A program made the translations under genes and the position numbers. A stretch of DNA of 64,000 bases from Sphingomonas sp. BK235. Its GTDB lineage: Bacteria; Pseudomonadota; Alphaproteobacteria; Sphingomonadales; Sphingomonadaceae. Of this stretch, positions 1 to 7,787 are shown piece by piece (position 1 is the stretch's first letter; every line of letters begins with the position of its first letter). The stretch spans positions 1-64,000 of the forward strand of contig NZ_SLXN01000008.1 of the NCBI RefSeq assembly GCF_004345855.1, written 5' to 3'. A model generated the notes under the pieces. The model saw only the letters and a program-made list of their open reading frames with translations. It was not told the origin of the DNA and ran no database searches.

Positions 1-4
1 GTGC

Positions 5-916
5 GTGGGACCGATGGGCGAGGCCGCGCAGGTCTGGGTCGACTATGCCGACCCGTCGAAGCGGGAGTTTCCGGAAGCGCCGCGGTTCAGCTTCAGCCGG
101 CGCGATGCCGTGGGCGAGCTGACCACCATCTACGCCGGCGCCGACTGGGACGAGGTGCTGGCGTCGGCCGCGGTCGAGGCGCTCGCGTGCGCCTTCGCGC
201 GCGGGCTCGCTCTCGAGCTTACGCCCGCGCAGTGGCAGGACATGCGGCTGCGCAACCGGGTTGCTCAGCAAGGCACGTGCGCCTCGCACGACTTCGTCGA
301 TGCCAACATGGTGATGCTCGCCGCCTGGACGAACGAACGCGGGCATCCTCTGCTGCCGACCGCCGAGCCGGCCACGTTCGAGGACGATCTCGCGCGCGTG
401 AACGCGGCGTGGAAGATCGCGACGGCGCACTATCTCACCGCCTCCGATGAGGGCGAGCGGTTCGACGCCTGGCGCCTCACTGCCCGCAACGTCGACGGCC
501 TCGCCGCTGCTGGCGAGGAGCTGGGGAGGGTCGACGATAGCGACAGCCCGGGACGGATCTACGCGGCCGGCTTCATGGAGCGCGAGGGCGAGCAGTGGAT
601 CGTGAACGTCAGCAACTCCAGCCAGGCTTTCGACGAGCTCTTCGACGCTGAGGCGCACCTCTGGAGCATCTTCGCGTCTACCGAGAGCCGGCCTGAGGTG
701 CGCCAGCCGCTGCGGTTGCCGCCTCCACCTTCCGCCATCCACTTTACCGTCGACGAGATCACGGTGACCGCGGACGCCATCGATCGCCGGCTGGCCGAGC
801 TGGCCGAGCGGCTGAAAACCGTGTCGCCGCTTGAGTCGGAAGGTCTCTTTCTGGCCGAGAGCGTGCGTCGGCTGGAAGCCGCTCGGCTCAAGCTGACCGC
901 GGCTGCTCAGCCCTGA
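5..916 (+). CDS. Hypothetical protein, 5' end possibly outside window
   Basis: A 303-residue soluble protein if the GTG at 5 is used. The frame is open to the window edge, so the true start may lie upstream. I recognise no family. The C-terminal third (from about residue 245) is charged, leucine-rich and probably helical, in the style of a coiled coil; no signal peptide or membrane segment is visible. It sits 62 bp before the GHKL-type gene at 979 on the same strand and may be co-transcribed with it. Codon use matches the surrounding GC-rich plasmid genes. Function unknown. Confidence 0.6.
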   Translation: MGPMGEAAQVWVDYADPSKREFPEAPRFSFSRRDAVGELTTIYAGADWDEVLASAAVEALACAFARGLALELTPAQWQDMRLRNRVAQQGTCASHDFVDANMVMLAAWTNERGHPLLPTAEPATFEDDLARVNAAWKIATAHYLTASDEGERFDAWRLTARNVDGLAAAGEELGRVDDSDSPGRIYAAGFMEREGEQWIVNVSNSSQAFDELFDAEAHLWSIFASTESRPEVRQPLRLPPPPSAIHFTVDEITVTADAIDRRLAELAERLKTVSPLESEGLFLAESVRRLEAARLKLTAAAQP

Positions 917-978
917 GCGACGAGAGAGGAGAGGGGAGCAGGTGGTCGCGGGATTGGGCCCGCGAGAAGGAGACCGCC

Positions 979-1470
979 ATGCTCCCCGCCTCGATCGCAC
1001 CCACAGCCGCCCCGAGCGCGGTCGCTACGGTGCAGGAGCTGTTCGCCGACAGCATCACCGACGTCCTGCTCGAGCTTCTGCAGGCAGCGCGGGTCACTGG
1101 CGCTGCCCGCGTCGACGTCGCGGCGATCGGCGCAGCCGGCGACCAGCTGCTGCAGCTCACCGACGACGGCCATGGGCTTGAGGAGCCGGGCGCGATCTTC
1201 GCTCACCCGCTGCCACGGTTCGGCATCTTCAGCCTCGCCGGACGAGACGTGATCGTCCGCTCCTGGTCGCGTGCCGCACATCAAGGGTGGAGCGCGCACA
1301 TCACCGCAGCGGCGTGGACGGGCAGACGCCCGATCGCGATTTCGCCCGACCCGATCCGTCGAGGAACCTCCATCACCTTCCGCATGCCGGCAACCGCCGA
1401 GGCCGTGGTCAGGGCCGCGCTGGCCGAGGCCGCATCGCTTGCGGGCATCGTCGCTACCTTCACCGGTTGA
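979..1470 (+). CDS. Minimal GHKL-type (HATPase_c) ATP-binding protein
   Basis: A 163-residue protein that looks like an isolated GHKL ATPase fold. The N-box is recognisable as ELLQAARVTGA (about residues 30-40, compare ELVDNAxDAGA in MutL/Hsp90/MORC-type proteins) and the G1 box as DDGHGL (about 66-71). Near the C-terminus FGIFSLAGRDV and RRGTSITFRMP resemble the later conserved segments of the same fold. The usual N-box Asn is replaced by Gln-Ala, so ATP hydrolysis is uncertain. No sensor, transducer or dimerisation domain is attached. ATG 979 follows a clear AAGGAGA ribosome site. Only 10 bp separate its stop from the PAPS-reductase-like gene, suggesting a shared transcript. Confidence 0.6.
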   Translation: MLPASIAPTAAPSAVATVQELFADSITDVLLELLQAARVTGAARVDVAAIGAAGDQLLQLTDDGHGLEEPGAIFAHPLPRFGIFSLAGRDVIVRSWSRAAHQGWSAHITAAAWTGRRPIAISPDPIRRGTSITFRMPATAEAVVRAALAEAASLAGIVATFTG

Positions 1471-1480
1471 GGAGTCTGAC

Positions 1481-2414
1481 ATGGACATGCCGCCCCCCCC
1501 TGGTCGTGCTCGCCTATGGCATCGGCGTGGATAGTACCGCGCTTCTCGTCGAGCTGGTCGCACGCGGGCAGAAGCCCGACCTGGTGCTGAGCGCTGACAC
1601 CGGCGTCGAGAAGCCGGCGACCTACGCCTATCTCGACGTGATCCGGCCGTGGATGGACGCTCACGGGATCCGGCACGAGCTGGTCTCGTACGTGCCCAAA
1701 CGCTTCAAGCACTGGCCGCCCTATTATGGGCTGCTGGAGATGTGCCTGACCAGCGCGACGCTGCCGAGCAAGAGCCTGGGCGGGTCGAGCTGCAGCCTCA
1801 AATACAAGAAGGCGCCACAGGACGCGTATCTCGCGAGCTGGCAGCCGGCGAAAGATGCCTGGGCGCGTGGCCAGCGGGTCATTCGCCTGATCGGCTATGA
1901 CGCAGGCCCGCGCGATACGCTGCGTGCCAACCACGCCTTGTCGATCGAGGACCCACTCTACGACTGCCGCTCGCCGCTGCGCGAATGGGGCTGGGACCGT
2001 GACGCTTGCGTGGCGCGCATCATCGCCGAGGGCCTCCCAGTGCCCCCAAAATCGGCGTGCTGGCTGTGCATCGCCAATCGGCCCGAGGAGATCCGCGAGC
2101 TGCCGCGCTGGTGCCTGCGCCTCATCGTGCTCGTCGAGGCGCGCGCCGCGCCGCGGCTGCATACTGTCGAGGGGCTGTGGCGCCGGTCGACCAAGGCGCG
2201 TCCGGGCCGCATGACCGACTTCATCCGCGCCGAGGGCCTGCTGCCGTCGCGCGAAATCGATCGGATCTGGCGCGACGCGCCGCTCGACCTGATCCGCTTC
2301 CAGGACGTCGCTGCCATGGTGCCGGTAGGCGAGCGGCCGACGATGCAGAGCTGGCTCGAGCGCTTCAATGCCGGATTGATGACGCGGCAAACGGGAGAGC
2401 CGCTCGCCGCGTGA
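1481..2414 (+). CDS. PAPS-reductase-like (AANH/PP-loop) protein with apparent start-proximal frameshift
   Basis: The main frame, from about 1500, encodes an adenine-nucleotide alpha-hydrolase-fold protein of the phosphoadenosine phosphosulfate reductase family. It begins LVVLAYGIGVDSTALLVEL, where GIGVDST takes the place of the PP-loop SGGxDS, followed by SADTGVEKP. Cysteines at SCSLKYK and SACWLCIA may bind a metal or Fe-S cluster, as in other PAPS-reductase-like proteins. The ATG at 1481 has a GGAG site upstream but reads into a stop at 1534. Removing one C from the C8 tract at 1493-1500 would give MDMPPPLVVLAYG. Otherwise translation would need a weak start such as GTG 1506. Either a sequencing error, a slippage-controlled start or a pseudogene. 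Substrate unknown. Confidence 0.6.
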
Positions 2415-2417
2415 AGG

Positions 2418-2627
2418 TCACTGATCGCTCGTGGCAGAGGCCTGGTTGACGATGACGAGCTGCCCCGGCGCGAGGCCGACGATCGTCAGGCCGACCATCG
2501 TGAGCAGGATGCTTGTCGCCAAGGCGATGAGCGGCCCGGCCGGGATGATGCGGCGCCGGTAGAGCAGGGCCATGCCCTCGAACGCGGCCGCGCCGACCAG
2601 CGCGATGATGACCGCGAAGATCTGCAT
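2418..2627 (-). CDS. Small two-segment membrane protein
   Basis: A 69-residue hydrophobic protein with two predicted membrane helices (about residues 3-22 and 31-55) separated by a short basic loop (RRRII). It is divergent from the DUF3768 gene: the two start codons are 27 bp apart, a sensible arrangement for divergent promoters. The ribosome site is weak (GGGTGGG directly before ATG). It ends 3 bp from the stop of the convergent PAPS-reductase-like gene. No family recognised. Confidence 0.5.
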   Translation of the reverse strand: MQIFAVIIALVGAAAFEGMALLYRRRIIPAGPLIALATSILLTMVGLTIVGLAPGQLVIVNQASATSDQ

Positions 2628-2654
2628 CCCACCCGATTACCGAAGGGAGTCAGC

Positions 2655-3024
2655 ATGGACAACGTCGTTCCCATCGCACACCGAGATCATCGGCACGCTC
2701 AATGATCGCTGCCGACAAGGGCTGGACCGCCGGGCACGCATCGTCATCACGCGCTCCTGCCTCGCGACCTTCGCCGAGGCCGGGGTGTCGACCCTGGTGG
2801 CGCAGACTGAGATCATGGCCGCTTTGCGGGCGCACACCTTTGACAGCGACGATCGTGAGCGGAACCGCGGCGCGTTCGAGCTGCGGGGACATACGGTCTA
2901 TTTCGCGATCGACTATTACGATGAGGTACGACCCTCGGATCGCGACGGTGTCCCGCGACGAGTTCGAGGAGCTGCTCGCGCTTGCGCGATTGGCCGACGA
3001 GCCACCCAGGCCGGCGACGGATGA
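2655..3024 (+). CDS. DUF3768 family protein, apparent frameshift near the N-terminus
   Basis: The frame from about 2683 encodes a DUF3768 protein, a family of unknown function common on alphaproteobacterial plasmids. The diagnostic pieces are IGTLNDRCR, RIVIT, and the C-terminal RNRGAFELRGHTVYFAIDYYD. The best start is ATG 2655, which has a strong GAAGGGAG ribosome site, but that frame (MDNVVPIAHR...) stops at 2705. Skipping one base around 2672-2682 would join it to TEIIGTLND. The product would be about 120 residues. This is the second one-base disruption close to a good start in this segment. The 3' end overlaps the next gene. Confidence 0.6.
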
Positions 3025-3511
3025 TGATCGCTGGCGTGCCGATTATGCCGAGGCGCAGCGCCGGCGCCGTGTCGTCGGCTATCAGCAGGATCTCTTCTCC
3101 TCGACGACGATGACACACTATCGTCGCAACGCGGCCGCGCCCGAGTGGGCGCGCGCGCCAATCGAGACGACCGAGCAGAAGCTCGAGCGCATCAAGGGGG
3201 ACCCGTTCGCTACCTTCGGGCCGCCGCGCTCGGACCGGCCGTCGATCCTGACACGCGCCGAACGAGACGCGATCATCCGCAAGGCCGGAAACTGGCTCAG
3301 CCTACGCCGGCGCGTGCGGCTGGTGAACGCGCCAGGCTCGGTCGATCCCGCCTTTGGCATTCAGCGTTACCTCGGGCGCGAAGGAGTCGTATGGCGTCTC
3401 TGCGGCGCTCCCTTCGACGATCACTGCTACGTCTTCTTCGACGCCGTGGGCGCGGAGCGCACCGCCAAGATCAAGATGGCGGAGCTACGGGATCTGGAGC
3501 CGGTCGAGTGA
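2921..3511 (+). CDS. Hypothetical protein, 196 aa
   Basis: ATG 2921 lies inside the 3' part of the DUF3768 gene, in another frame, and gives MRYDPRIATVSRDEFEELL. The first 60 residues are acidic and helical. From about residue 64 (MTHYRRNAAAPEWAR) a second, more basic part follows, ending in a compact region with FGIQRYLGREGVVWRLCGAP and HCYVFFDAVGAERTAKIK that may be a small beta-rich domain. The two parts could be separate genes read through. No known domain recognised. The stop overlaps the next gene's GTG start by GTGA, so the block from 2655 to 4050 reads as one operon. Confidence 0.5.
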   Translation: MRYDPRIATVSRDEFEELLALARLADEPPRPATDDDRWRADYAEAQRRRRVVGYQQDLFSSTTMTHYRRNAAAPEWARAPIETTEQKLERIKGDPFATFGPPRSDRPSILTRAERDAIIRKAGNWLSLRRRVRLVNAPGSVDPAFGIQRYLGREGVVWRLCGAPFDDHCYVFFDAVGAERTAKIKMAELRDLEPVE

Positions 3512-4050
3512 GCTGGCGCGAACCCGACCTCTTCTACGGGGACAAGCGGCCACCACGCACGCTTCCACCGATGAAGAGCTATCGGCCCGCGGCGCGCAAG
3601 GTCGCAAAGCCCTTCGCGTGGAAAAGCATGGGCGCCTGGGTCCGCCTCATGCACCGGCTGTTTGCCCTCGAGGCCCCGAGCAGCGAGCATTATTGGCGCA
3701 CGCGAGAGACAGCGCGCGCACTGACCGTGGAGCGCATCCGCGAATGCCGCCACGACGACGACCTGGCCCGCTGCGAGGCGATGCTGGTGGAAGCCCGGGC
3801 AGGGTGGCTCTACGGCCTCGATCGTGCCTTTACGCGGGCGGAGCGCGGCACCCTGCTGGTCGAGGTCCGCAACCGACGCCAGCTGCTGGCGCTGGGCCGC
3901 CAGGCGCCGAAGCCGAAAGGCCCGCGCATGGACCCGCGATGCCTGCCCGACGACGCTCTCGAGCGGCTGATCCAGTCGCACGCCGACACCGGCTTGGTCG
4001 ACCGACTGCGCGGTGAGCGGGAGCGACGAGCGGTTGAAAGAAGAGGGTGA
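3508..4050 (+). CDS. Hypothetical basic protein, 180 aa
   Basis: Starts at GTG 3508, overlapping the previous stop in GTGA, and encodes a strongly basic, Arg-rich soluble protein. The central part (ERIRECRHDDDLARCEAMLV, RAERGTLLVEVRNRRQLL) is probably helical. The tail is rich in Arg and Glu. No catalytic motif or membrane segment is visible and I do not recognise a family. Its 3' end covers the -35 region of the toxin-antitoxin promoter that follows. Confidence 0.5.
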   Translation: MSWREPDLFYGDKRPPRTLPPMKSYRPAARKVAKPFAWKSMGAWVRLMHRLFALEAPSSEHYWRTRETARALTVERIRECRHDDDLARCEAMLVEARAGWLYGLDRAFTRAERGTLLVEVRNRRQLLALGRQAPKPKGPRMDPRCLPDDALERLIQSHADTGLVDRLRGERERRAVERRG

Positions 4051-4068
4051 GATCCGTATTATACGGAT
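4034..4068 (+). promoter_or_regulatory. Toxin-antitoxin promoter with palindromic operator
   Basis: A near-consensus sigma70 promoter: TTGAAA (4034-4039), a 17-bp spacer and TATTAT (4057-4062). The -10 box sits inside a perfect 17-bp palindrome, ATCCGTAT-T-ATACGGAT (4052-4068). It lies 13 bp before the antitoxin ATG. Binding of the Phd-type antitoxin here would block the promoter, the normal autoregulation of such modules. Positions are read directly; the regulator assignment is inference. Confidence 0.75.
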
Positions 4069-4081
4069 GAGGAGATCGGCC

Positions 4082-4339
4082 ATGGTGCAGTCAGCGACAG
4101 CCGGTGAGGTCTCGAAGGCGTTTGGCCGATTCAGCCGGCGGGCGCTGGTCGAGCCGCTCACCATCACGAACCGCGGCGACGAGGCTTTGGTCCTCATGTC
4201 GATGCAGGAATATACCCGTCTGAAGAGCCGCGACCGCGTCGCGATGTCGCTCGACGAGGTCACGCAGGACATGCGCGACGCTGTCGCCGCCTCGAAGGCG
4301 CCTGAAGAGTCGAAGGCCTTCAACCACGAGCTGGATTGA
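4082..4339 (+). CDS. Antitoxin, Phd/YefM family
   Basis: An 85-residue antitoxin of a type II toxin-antitoxin module. The N-terminal half shows the Phd/YefM DNA-binding fold: EVSKAFGRFSRRALVEPLTI followed by NRGDEALVLMSMQEYTRLK. The C-terminal tail is acidic and probably wraps the toxin. ATG 4082 is preferred over upstream starts because GAGGAGA lies at proper distance and earlier ATGs fall inside the operator palindrome. The stop overlaps the toxin start, so the two are translationally coupled. The role is DNA binding, autoregulation and toxin neutralisation. Confidence 0.85.
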   Translation: MVQSATAGEVSKAFGRFSRRALVEPLTITNRGDEALVLMSMQEYTRLKSRDRVAMSLDEVTQDMRDAVAASKAPEESKAFNHELD

Positions 4340-4779
4340 GGGTGGACGTACCGACGCCGCGTCCCGGCCAGGTCATCCGCTACGAATACCTCTGGAAGCG
4401 CGAAGCCGACCGCGGCGCCGAGGACGGCCGCAAGGAGCGGCCGTGTGCGCTGCTGCTCTCGCAACAGATGCGCGACGGCCGTACCGAGGTCTTCGTCCTT
4501 CCCATCACGCACAGCCCGCCGATCGAACCCGCGTTCGCGATCGAGATCCCGCAGGCCGTGAAGCGTCGTCTCAAGCTCGACGACGAGCGGTCATGGATCA
4601 TCCTGTCGGAGCTGAACCGCACACCGTGGCCGAACCAGGATACGCGGGTCGTACCCGGCTCCAAGCCAGAGACGATCGTCTATGGACAGCTGCCGGAGGC
4701 GCTCTACAACAAGGTTCGGGATCGCTGGCTGGAGCTTGTCGATCAGCGGCTAGTAAAGGTCGTCACTCGGACAGAGTAA
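4336..4779 (+). CDS. Toxin, PemK/MazF-like growth inhibitor
   Basis: A 147-residue basic protein directly after the antitoxin, starting at TTG 4336 (overlap with the TGA stop) or GTG 4342. PGQVIRYEYLWKREADRG near the start, then RPCALLLSQQ and VLPITHSPP, match the plasmid PemK-like family related to MazF endoribonucleases. The expected role is mRNA cleavage when the antitoxin is lost, stabilising the replicon. The catalytic residues are not certain from inspection. Pairing and overlap support the call more than the motif detail does. Confidence 0.75.
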   Translation: MRVDVPTPRPGQVIRYEYLWKREADRGAEDGRKERPCALLLSQQMRDGRTEVFVLPITHSPPIEPAFAIEIPQAVKRRLKLDDERSWIILSELNRTPWPNQDTRVVPGSKPETIVYGQLPEALYNKVRDRWLELVDQRLVKVVTRTE

Positions 4780-4832
4780 CCGATCGCAGCCGGATCGATA
4801 ATAGAGCTTATGTTAAATAGAGGACATGTCTT

Positions 4833-5117
4833 ATGAGCTTTGAGACAGCGCTCTATAGCATGACGATGCTTGTGACATCAATTAATCTGCTCGCGGCGCT
4901 CGGTCTGACGTTCATCCGGGCGCGCACGTTCCATCACCTTGTTGTCGGTGTCGTGCCCGCGCTCGGCGCGTTCGCCTTTGCGCTCGCATCATTGCTGCTG
5001 GATGACGAGATGCAGGCTGGCGTGGCTCAGGTCATCGCGCTGGGACTGCTGGGCGTATCGGCGACCTTGGCGCGCAAGCTCCCGCCTAGGACCGACCTCT
5101 TCGGCGGAAAACGCTGA
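4833..5117 (+). CDS. Small membrane protein, 94 aa
   Basis: Three hydrophobic stretches (about residues 8-27, 34-55 and 63-79) with a short basic tail (RKLPPRTDLFGGKR). ATG 4833 follows GAGGA at usable distance. No family recognised. It stands alone, 53 bp after the toxin gene and 200 bp before the next short gene. Confidence 0.55.
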   Translation: MSFETALYSMTMLVTSINLLAALGLTFIRARTFHHLVVGVVPALGAFAFALASLLLDDEMQAGVAQVIALGLLGVSATLARKLPPRTDLFGGKR

Positions 5118-5316
5118 AACGAAAACAGGGCCGAAGCCGATAGCAGCGGCCCCGACCCCGTCATCCAAAGGATCCTCCGTCGAAACGGCGGATGGACTGG
5201 AAGAACGCAGGCGCGTCGAATCCGGTCCGCTCCCTTTGCTATACCGATCCGGCTCAACAATCCATGAACGCCGGCGCAAGCCCGCGTCCCATCGTCGCAC
5301 CACCAAGGATTACGTC

Positions 5317-5505
5317 ATGAGCATCATCGCATCCGCCGCGCGCACGCTGGCCTCGTTCGACAATGCCTATGCCGTTGCTGTGCAGCTACGCGAGGCGACG
5401 GGCGTCGATCAGTTCGTGGTGCGAACCGGAAACCCGATCCAGCCGTTCCGCGTCTCGCGTCGCCGGCCGCAGGCGCCCGAGACGGTGCTCGCCCAGGTCG
5501 CCTGA
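5317..5505 (+). CDS. Hypothetical protein, 62 aa
   Basis: A short protein beginning MSIIASAARTLASFDNAYAV and ending with a basic proline-rich segment (FRVSRRRPQAPETVLAQVA). Composition and codon use look coding. The ribosome site is AAGGA about 9 bp before ATG 5317. It converges with the next, minus-strand gene with only 10 bp between their stops. Function unknown. Confidence 0.45.
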   Translation: MSIIASAARTLASFDNAYAVAVQLREATGVDQFVVRTGNPIQPFRVSRRRPQAPETVLAQVA

Positions 5506-5515
5506 CGGCCCGCGA

Positions 5516-5980
5516 TCAGTCGGCCGCGGAGACCCGCGCCATCAGCTGCGCGGCGGTCACGCCCTCGCACAGCGCCTCGTCGGTGACGTACCGGATTGCC
5601 AGCTTCTCTTCGCTCACGACGCGAGCCATGCGCGCACGGCGATACGTCAGGCTCTTCAGCCACGCGAGGTCCTCGAGCGCGAGTTCGAGCGGTGTCGTGT
5701 CCAGCAGGTGCCAGATCCGCATCTGATACGGGCTCTGGTCCTTCAGGATGTCGGCCAGGTCCTCGTAGCCGCGGCCTTGCTCGACGCCATTGCTGAGATC
5801 CATGGCGAGAGCGGCGAACGCCTCCTCGAGCTGGCACACCGACAGGTACGCCACGTCCAGGCCAATCCCGACCGTCGCGCCCGCCATGACCCGACGATCG
5901 ACCGATAGCTCGCGATCGTTCAGCGCATCCTTCAACGGCAGATCGTAATCGTACCCGCGCATTGCGTCCTTCAACTTCAT
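5516..5980 (-). CDS. Hypothetical protein, 154 aa
   Basis: A soluble, largely helical, acidic protein beginning MKLKDAMRGYDYDLPLKDAL. The start at 5980 is chosen because ACAGGAGGAC precedes it at ideal spacing; the longer open frame upstream is unlikely. No known domain was recognised. It is divergent from the membrane protein gene at 6146, with 165 bp between for promoters of both. Confidence 0.55.
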   Translation of the reverse strand: MKLKDAMRGYDYDLPLKDALNDRELSVDRRVMAGATVGIGLDVAYLSVCQLEEAFAALAMDLSNGVEQGRGYEDLADILKDQSPYQMRIWHLLDTTPLELALEDLAWLKSLTYRRARMARVVSEEKLAIRYVTDEALCEGVTAAQLMARVSAAD

Positions 5981-6145
5981 GGCCGTCCTCCTGTGGCGGG
6001 CATTGAACATAACGTGAACGGGGTACGCAAGTCCTTTTCTCATCATTCGTACAGGTGTTCGTGCCTGCAACGGCTTTCCGGCTGCACAGCTTGACCCCCG
6101 CGAAAGCATCGCAGCAATGTCGCGCCAAGAAACGGGGATGTCTGT

Positions 6146-6469
6146 ATGACCAACATCTTGATCGCCGGCACGCTGATCGCGCTCGTGGTCGCCATCTGGA
6201 ACGCAATCGCTGCCTGGCGGCATGCCTCTCAGCCCCATGACTGGCGCGTCGACCGTAGCGGGCTGCCGCAGCCGGCGAACGGCAGTCAGCTGCTCATCCT
6301 CGGCGCTGCGGCCTCGATCTCGATGATCGTGCTGCTGCTTACGCAGGCGACCACCAACGCCCTCCTCGCGGTGCTGTTCGGTTGGTCGATCGCCTTCGCG
6401 GTATTAGCCACGCGGAATCGGCGTCGATCGCAAGCCTGGTTCAACGGCCGCGACGGTTTCGGACGCTAA
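6146..6469 (+). CDS. Membrane protein, 107 aa
   Basis: Starts with a hydrophobic segment (about residues 4-24), a hydrophilic stretch with WRVDRSGLPQPANGSQ, then two further membrane helices (about 47-65 and 69-88), ending in an Arg-rich tail. This fits three membrane spans with a positive cytoplasmic end. No family recognised. Confidence 0.55.
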   Translation: MTNILIAGTLIALVVAIWNAIAAWRHASQPHDWRVDRSGLPQPANGSQLLILGAAASISMIVLLLTQATTNALLAVLFGWSIAFAVLATRNRRRSQAWFNGRDGFGR

Positions 6470-6560
6470 GCAGGGCGACCCGGCTTCACCTCGGGACGGC
6501 GATGGGCGGTTATAATCGCACGATTGTGCGACCTAGCGAGCAATCGCGGGTTGATGACCT

Positions 6561-6968
6561 ATGTCCGTGTCCACGATCCCCTACGCACTCGTCGTCGACG
6601 ACGACGCTATTATCCTCATGGACGCCTGCGGCATCCTCGAGGACGCCGGATTCCGGACGCACGAAGCCGACAACGGTGACGCTGCGATCATCATGCTCCC
6701 GGAGTATGCGCATACGATCACCCTCCTCTTCTCCGACGTCGACATGCCAGGCGACACGGACGGCTTCGCCTTGGCGCGCCACGTCGCCGAGCTCTACCCG
6801 TGGATCGAGATCGTGATCGCGAGCGGTCGCGTGAAGCCAGAAGACGGCGACATGCCCGAGAAGGCCACCTTCCTGAGCAAGCCCTTCTCCGCGCCCATGG
6901 TACACCAGCACCTTCGAAACACCTTGCCGGACGGCAAGAAGCCGGAGCCGTTGAAGACCGCCGTCTGA
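6561..6968 (+). CDS. Single-domain response regulator (receiver only)
   Basis: A 135-residue stand-alone CheY-like receiver. Visible key residues are the acidic triad VVDDD (D13-D15), the phospho-acceptor Asp in LLFSDVDMPG (D59), the switch Ser in IASGR (S88) and the conserved Lys in SKPF (K107). There is no output domain, so it would act through protein contact or as a phosphate sink. No histidine kinase is encoded nearby; the GHKL protein at 979 lacks a phospho-acceptor domain. Such orphan receivers are common in sphingomonads. Confidence 0.88.
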   Translation: MSVSTIPYALVVDDDAIILMDACGILEDAGFRTHEADNGDAAIIMLPEYAHTITLLFSDVDMPGDTDGFALARHVAELYPWIEIVIASGRVKPEDGDMPEKATFLSKPFSAPMVHQHLRNTLPDGKKPEPLKTAV

Positions 6969-7040
6969 TCGGAGCCGATCCGGCTTGGCTTCGATCCCGT
7001 AGCCGGTATGTTCGGAATGAACCCACCGGGAGGGACGATC

Positions 7041-7274
7041 ATGGCCGAGCCTGACAGAACACGTCTCGCGATTCCCAAGACCAGCCGCCGGGATCACCGC
7101 AAGTCCGTCATGAACCTTGTCGACACGGCCTACTGGTTCGCGGTCGTCGCCTTGCTCATCTACGCAGACGTAGACCCATGGGACTGGGGAGCGTCCGCCA
7201 TTGTCGTCGTTCCGATCTACGTCATTGGGCTCGGCTATCTGCGTGCGCGCCTCGGCGCGCTGCGGAGCAGCTGA
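7041..7274 (+). CDS. Small membrane protein, 77 aa
   Basis: ATG 7041 follows GGGAGGGACGATC, a good ribosome site. A basic N-terminal 25 residues (TSRRDHRK) precede two hydrophobic segments (about 27-43 and 52-69) and a short tail. It is followed after 3 bp by another small membrane or anchored protein, so the two are probably one transcript. Function unknown. Confidence 0.5.
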   Translation: MAEPDRTRLAIPKTSRRDHRKSVMNLVDTAYWFAVVALLIYADVDPWDWGASAIVVVPIYVIGLGYLRARLGALRSS

Positions 7275-7277
7275 GCC

Positions 7278-7553
7278 ATGCGGCGAGAAGCGTTCTTCAG
7301 CATCGGGACGGGCCTCGCCTGCGCTTGCGTCGCTATCGCCATGTTGTGCTTCGTCAACCTGACGCCCGTCTCGTTATCCGAGGAGCGCGCCGCGCAGGTA
7401 CTGGCTCGCGCAGGACCTCACGGTGCCGCTGCCTATAAGGCAGCATGGGCCGATGGCCGCCTTACCCGAAACGATATGCGCGACCTGCGCGAGCAGGCTG
7501 GCCGCGACATCGACGCCTGGATCGCTTCGGACACCGGCCGCAAGCCGAACTAA
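7278..7553 (+). CDS. Small membrane-anchored or secreted protein, 91 aa
   Basis: An N-terminal hydrophobic segment (about residues 7-27, FFSIGTGLACACVAIAMLC) is followed by a soluble, charged, helical domain (SEERAAQVLARAG, RNDMRDLREQAGRDIDAWI). It may be an uncleaved anchor or a signal peptide. It ends about 90 bp before a strong terminator, closing the small operon with 7041. No family recognised. Confidence 0.5.
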   Translation: MRREAFFSIGTGLACACVAIAMLCFVNLTPVSLSEERAAQVLARAGPHGAAAYKAAWADGRLTRNDMRDLREQAGRDIDAWIASDTGRKPN

Positions 7554-7645
7554 ATCGCAGCGTTTCCGGTTTTGCGCTTGCGAACGGTCCTTCGCAGCTG
7601 CAGCATACTCGGGCCTTTCAGGCATCCTCTCCTAAAGACTTTTCA

Positions 7646-7672
7646 GGGGTCGGTTCGCCGGCCCCTTTTTTT
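7646..7672 (+). terminator. Rho-independent terminator
   Basis: GGGGTCGG (7646-7653), loop TTCG, CCGGCCCC (7658-7665), then seven T. The stem has one G-T pair. It ends the 7041-7553 transcript. Confidence 0.85.
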
Positions 7673-7787
7673 GTCTGCCGATCGCAACCGGGTCACACTG
7701 CAAAAAGCTCAATCGCACCCGCTAGCGCGCCACTCGGGTTTCTCGAGGCAACACCACACGCTACCGATCACCTAGGAGGACGGTAGC

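Noticed and set aside
6561..6968. Partner kinase for the single receiver protein among nearby genes
   Set aside because: The only histidine-kinase-like fold nearby (979) lacks a phospho-acceptor His domain and an intact N-box, so no pairing is claimed.
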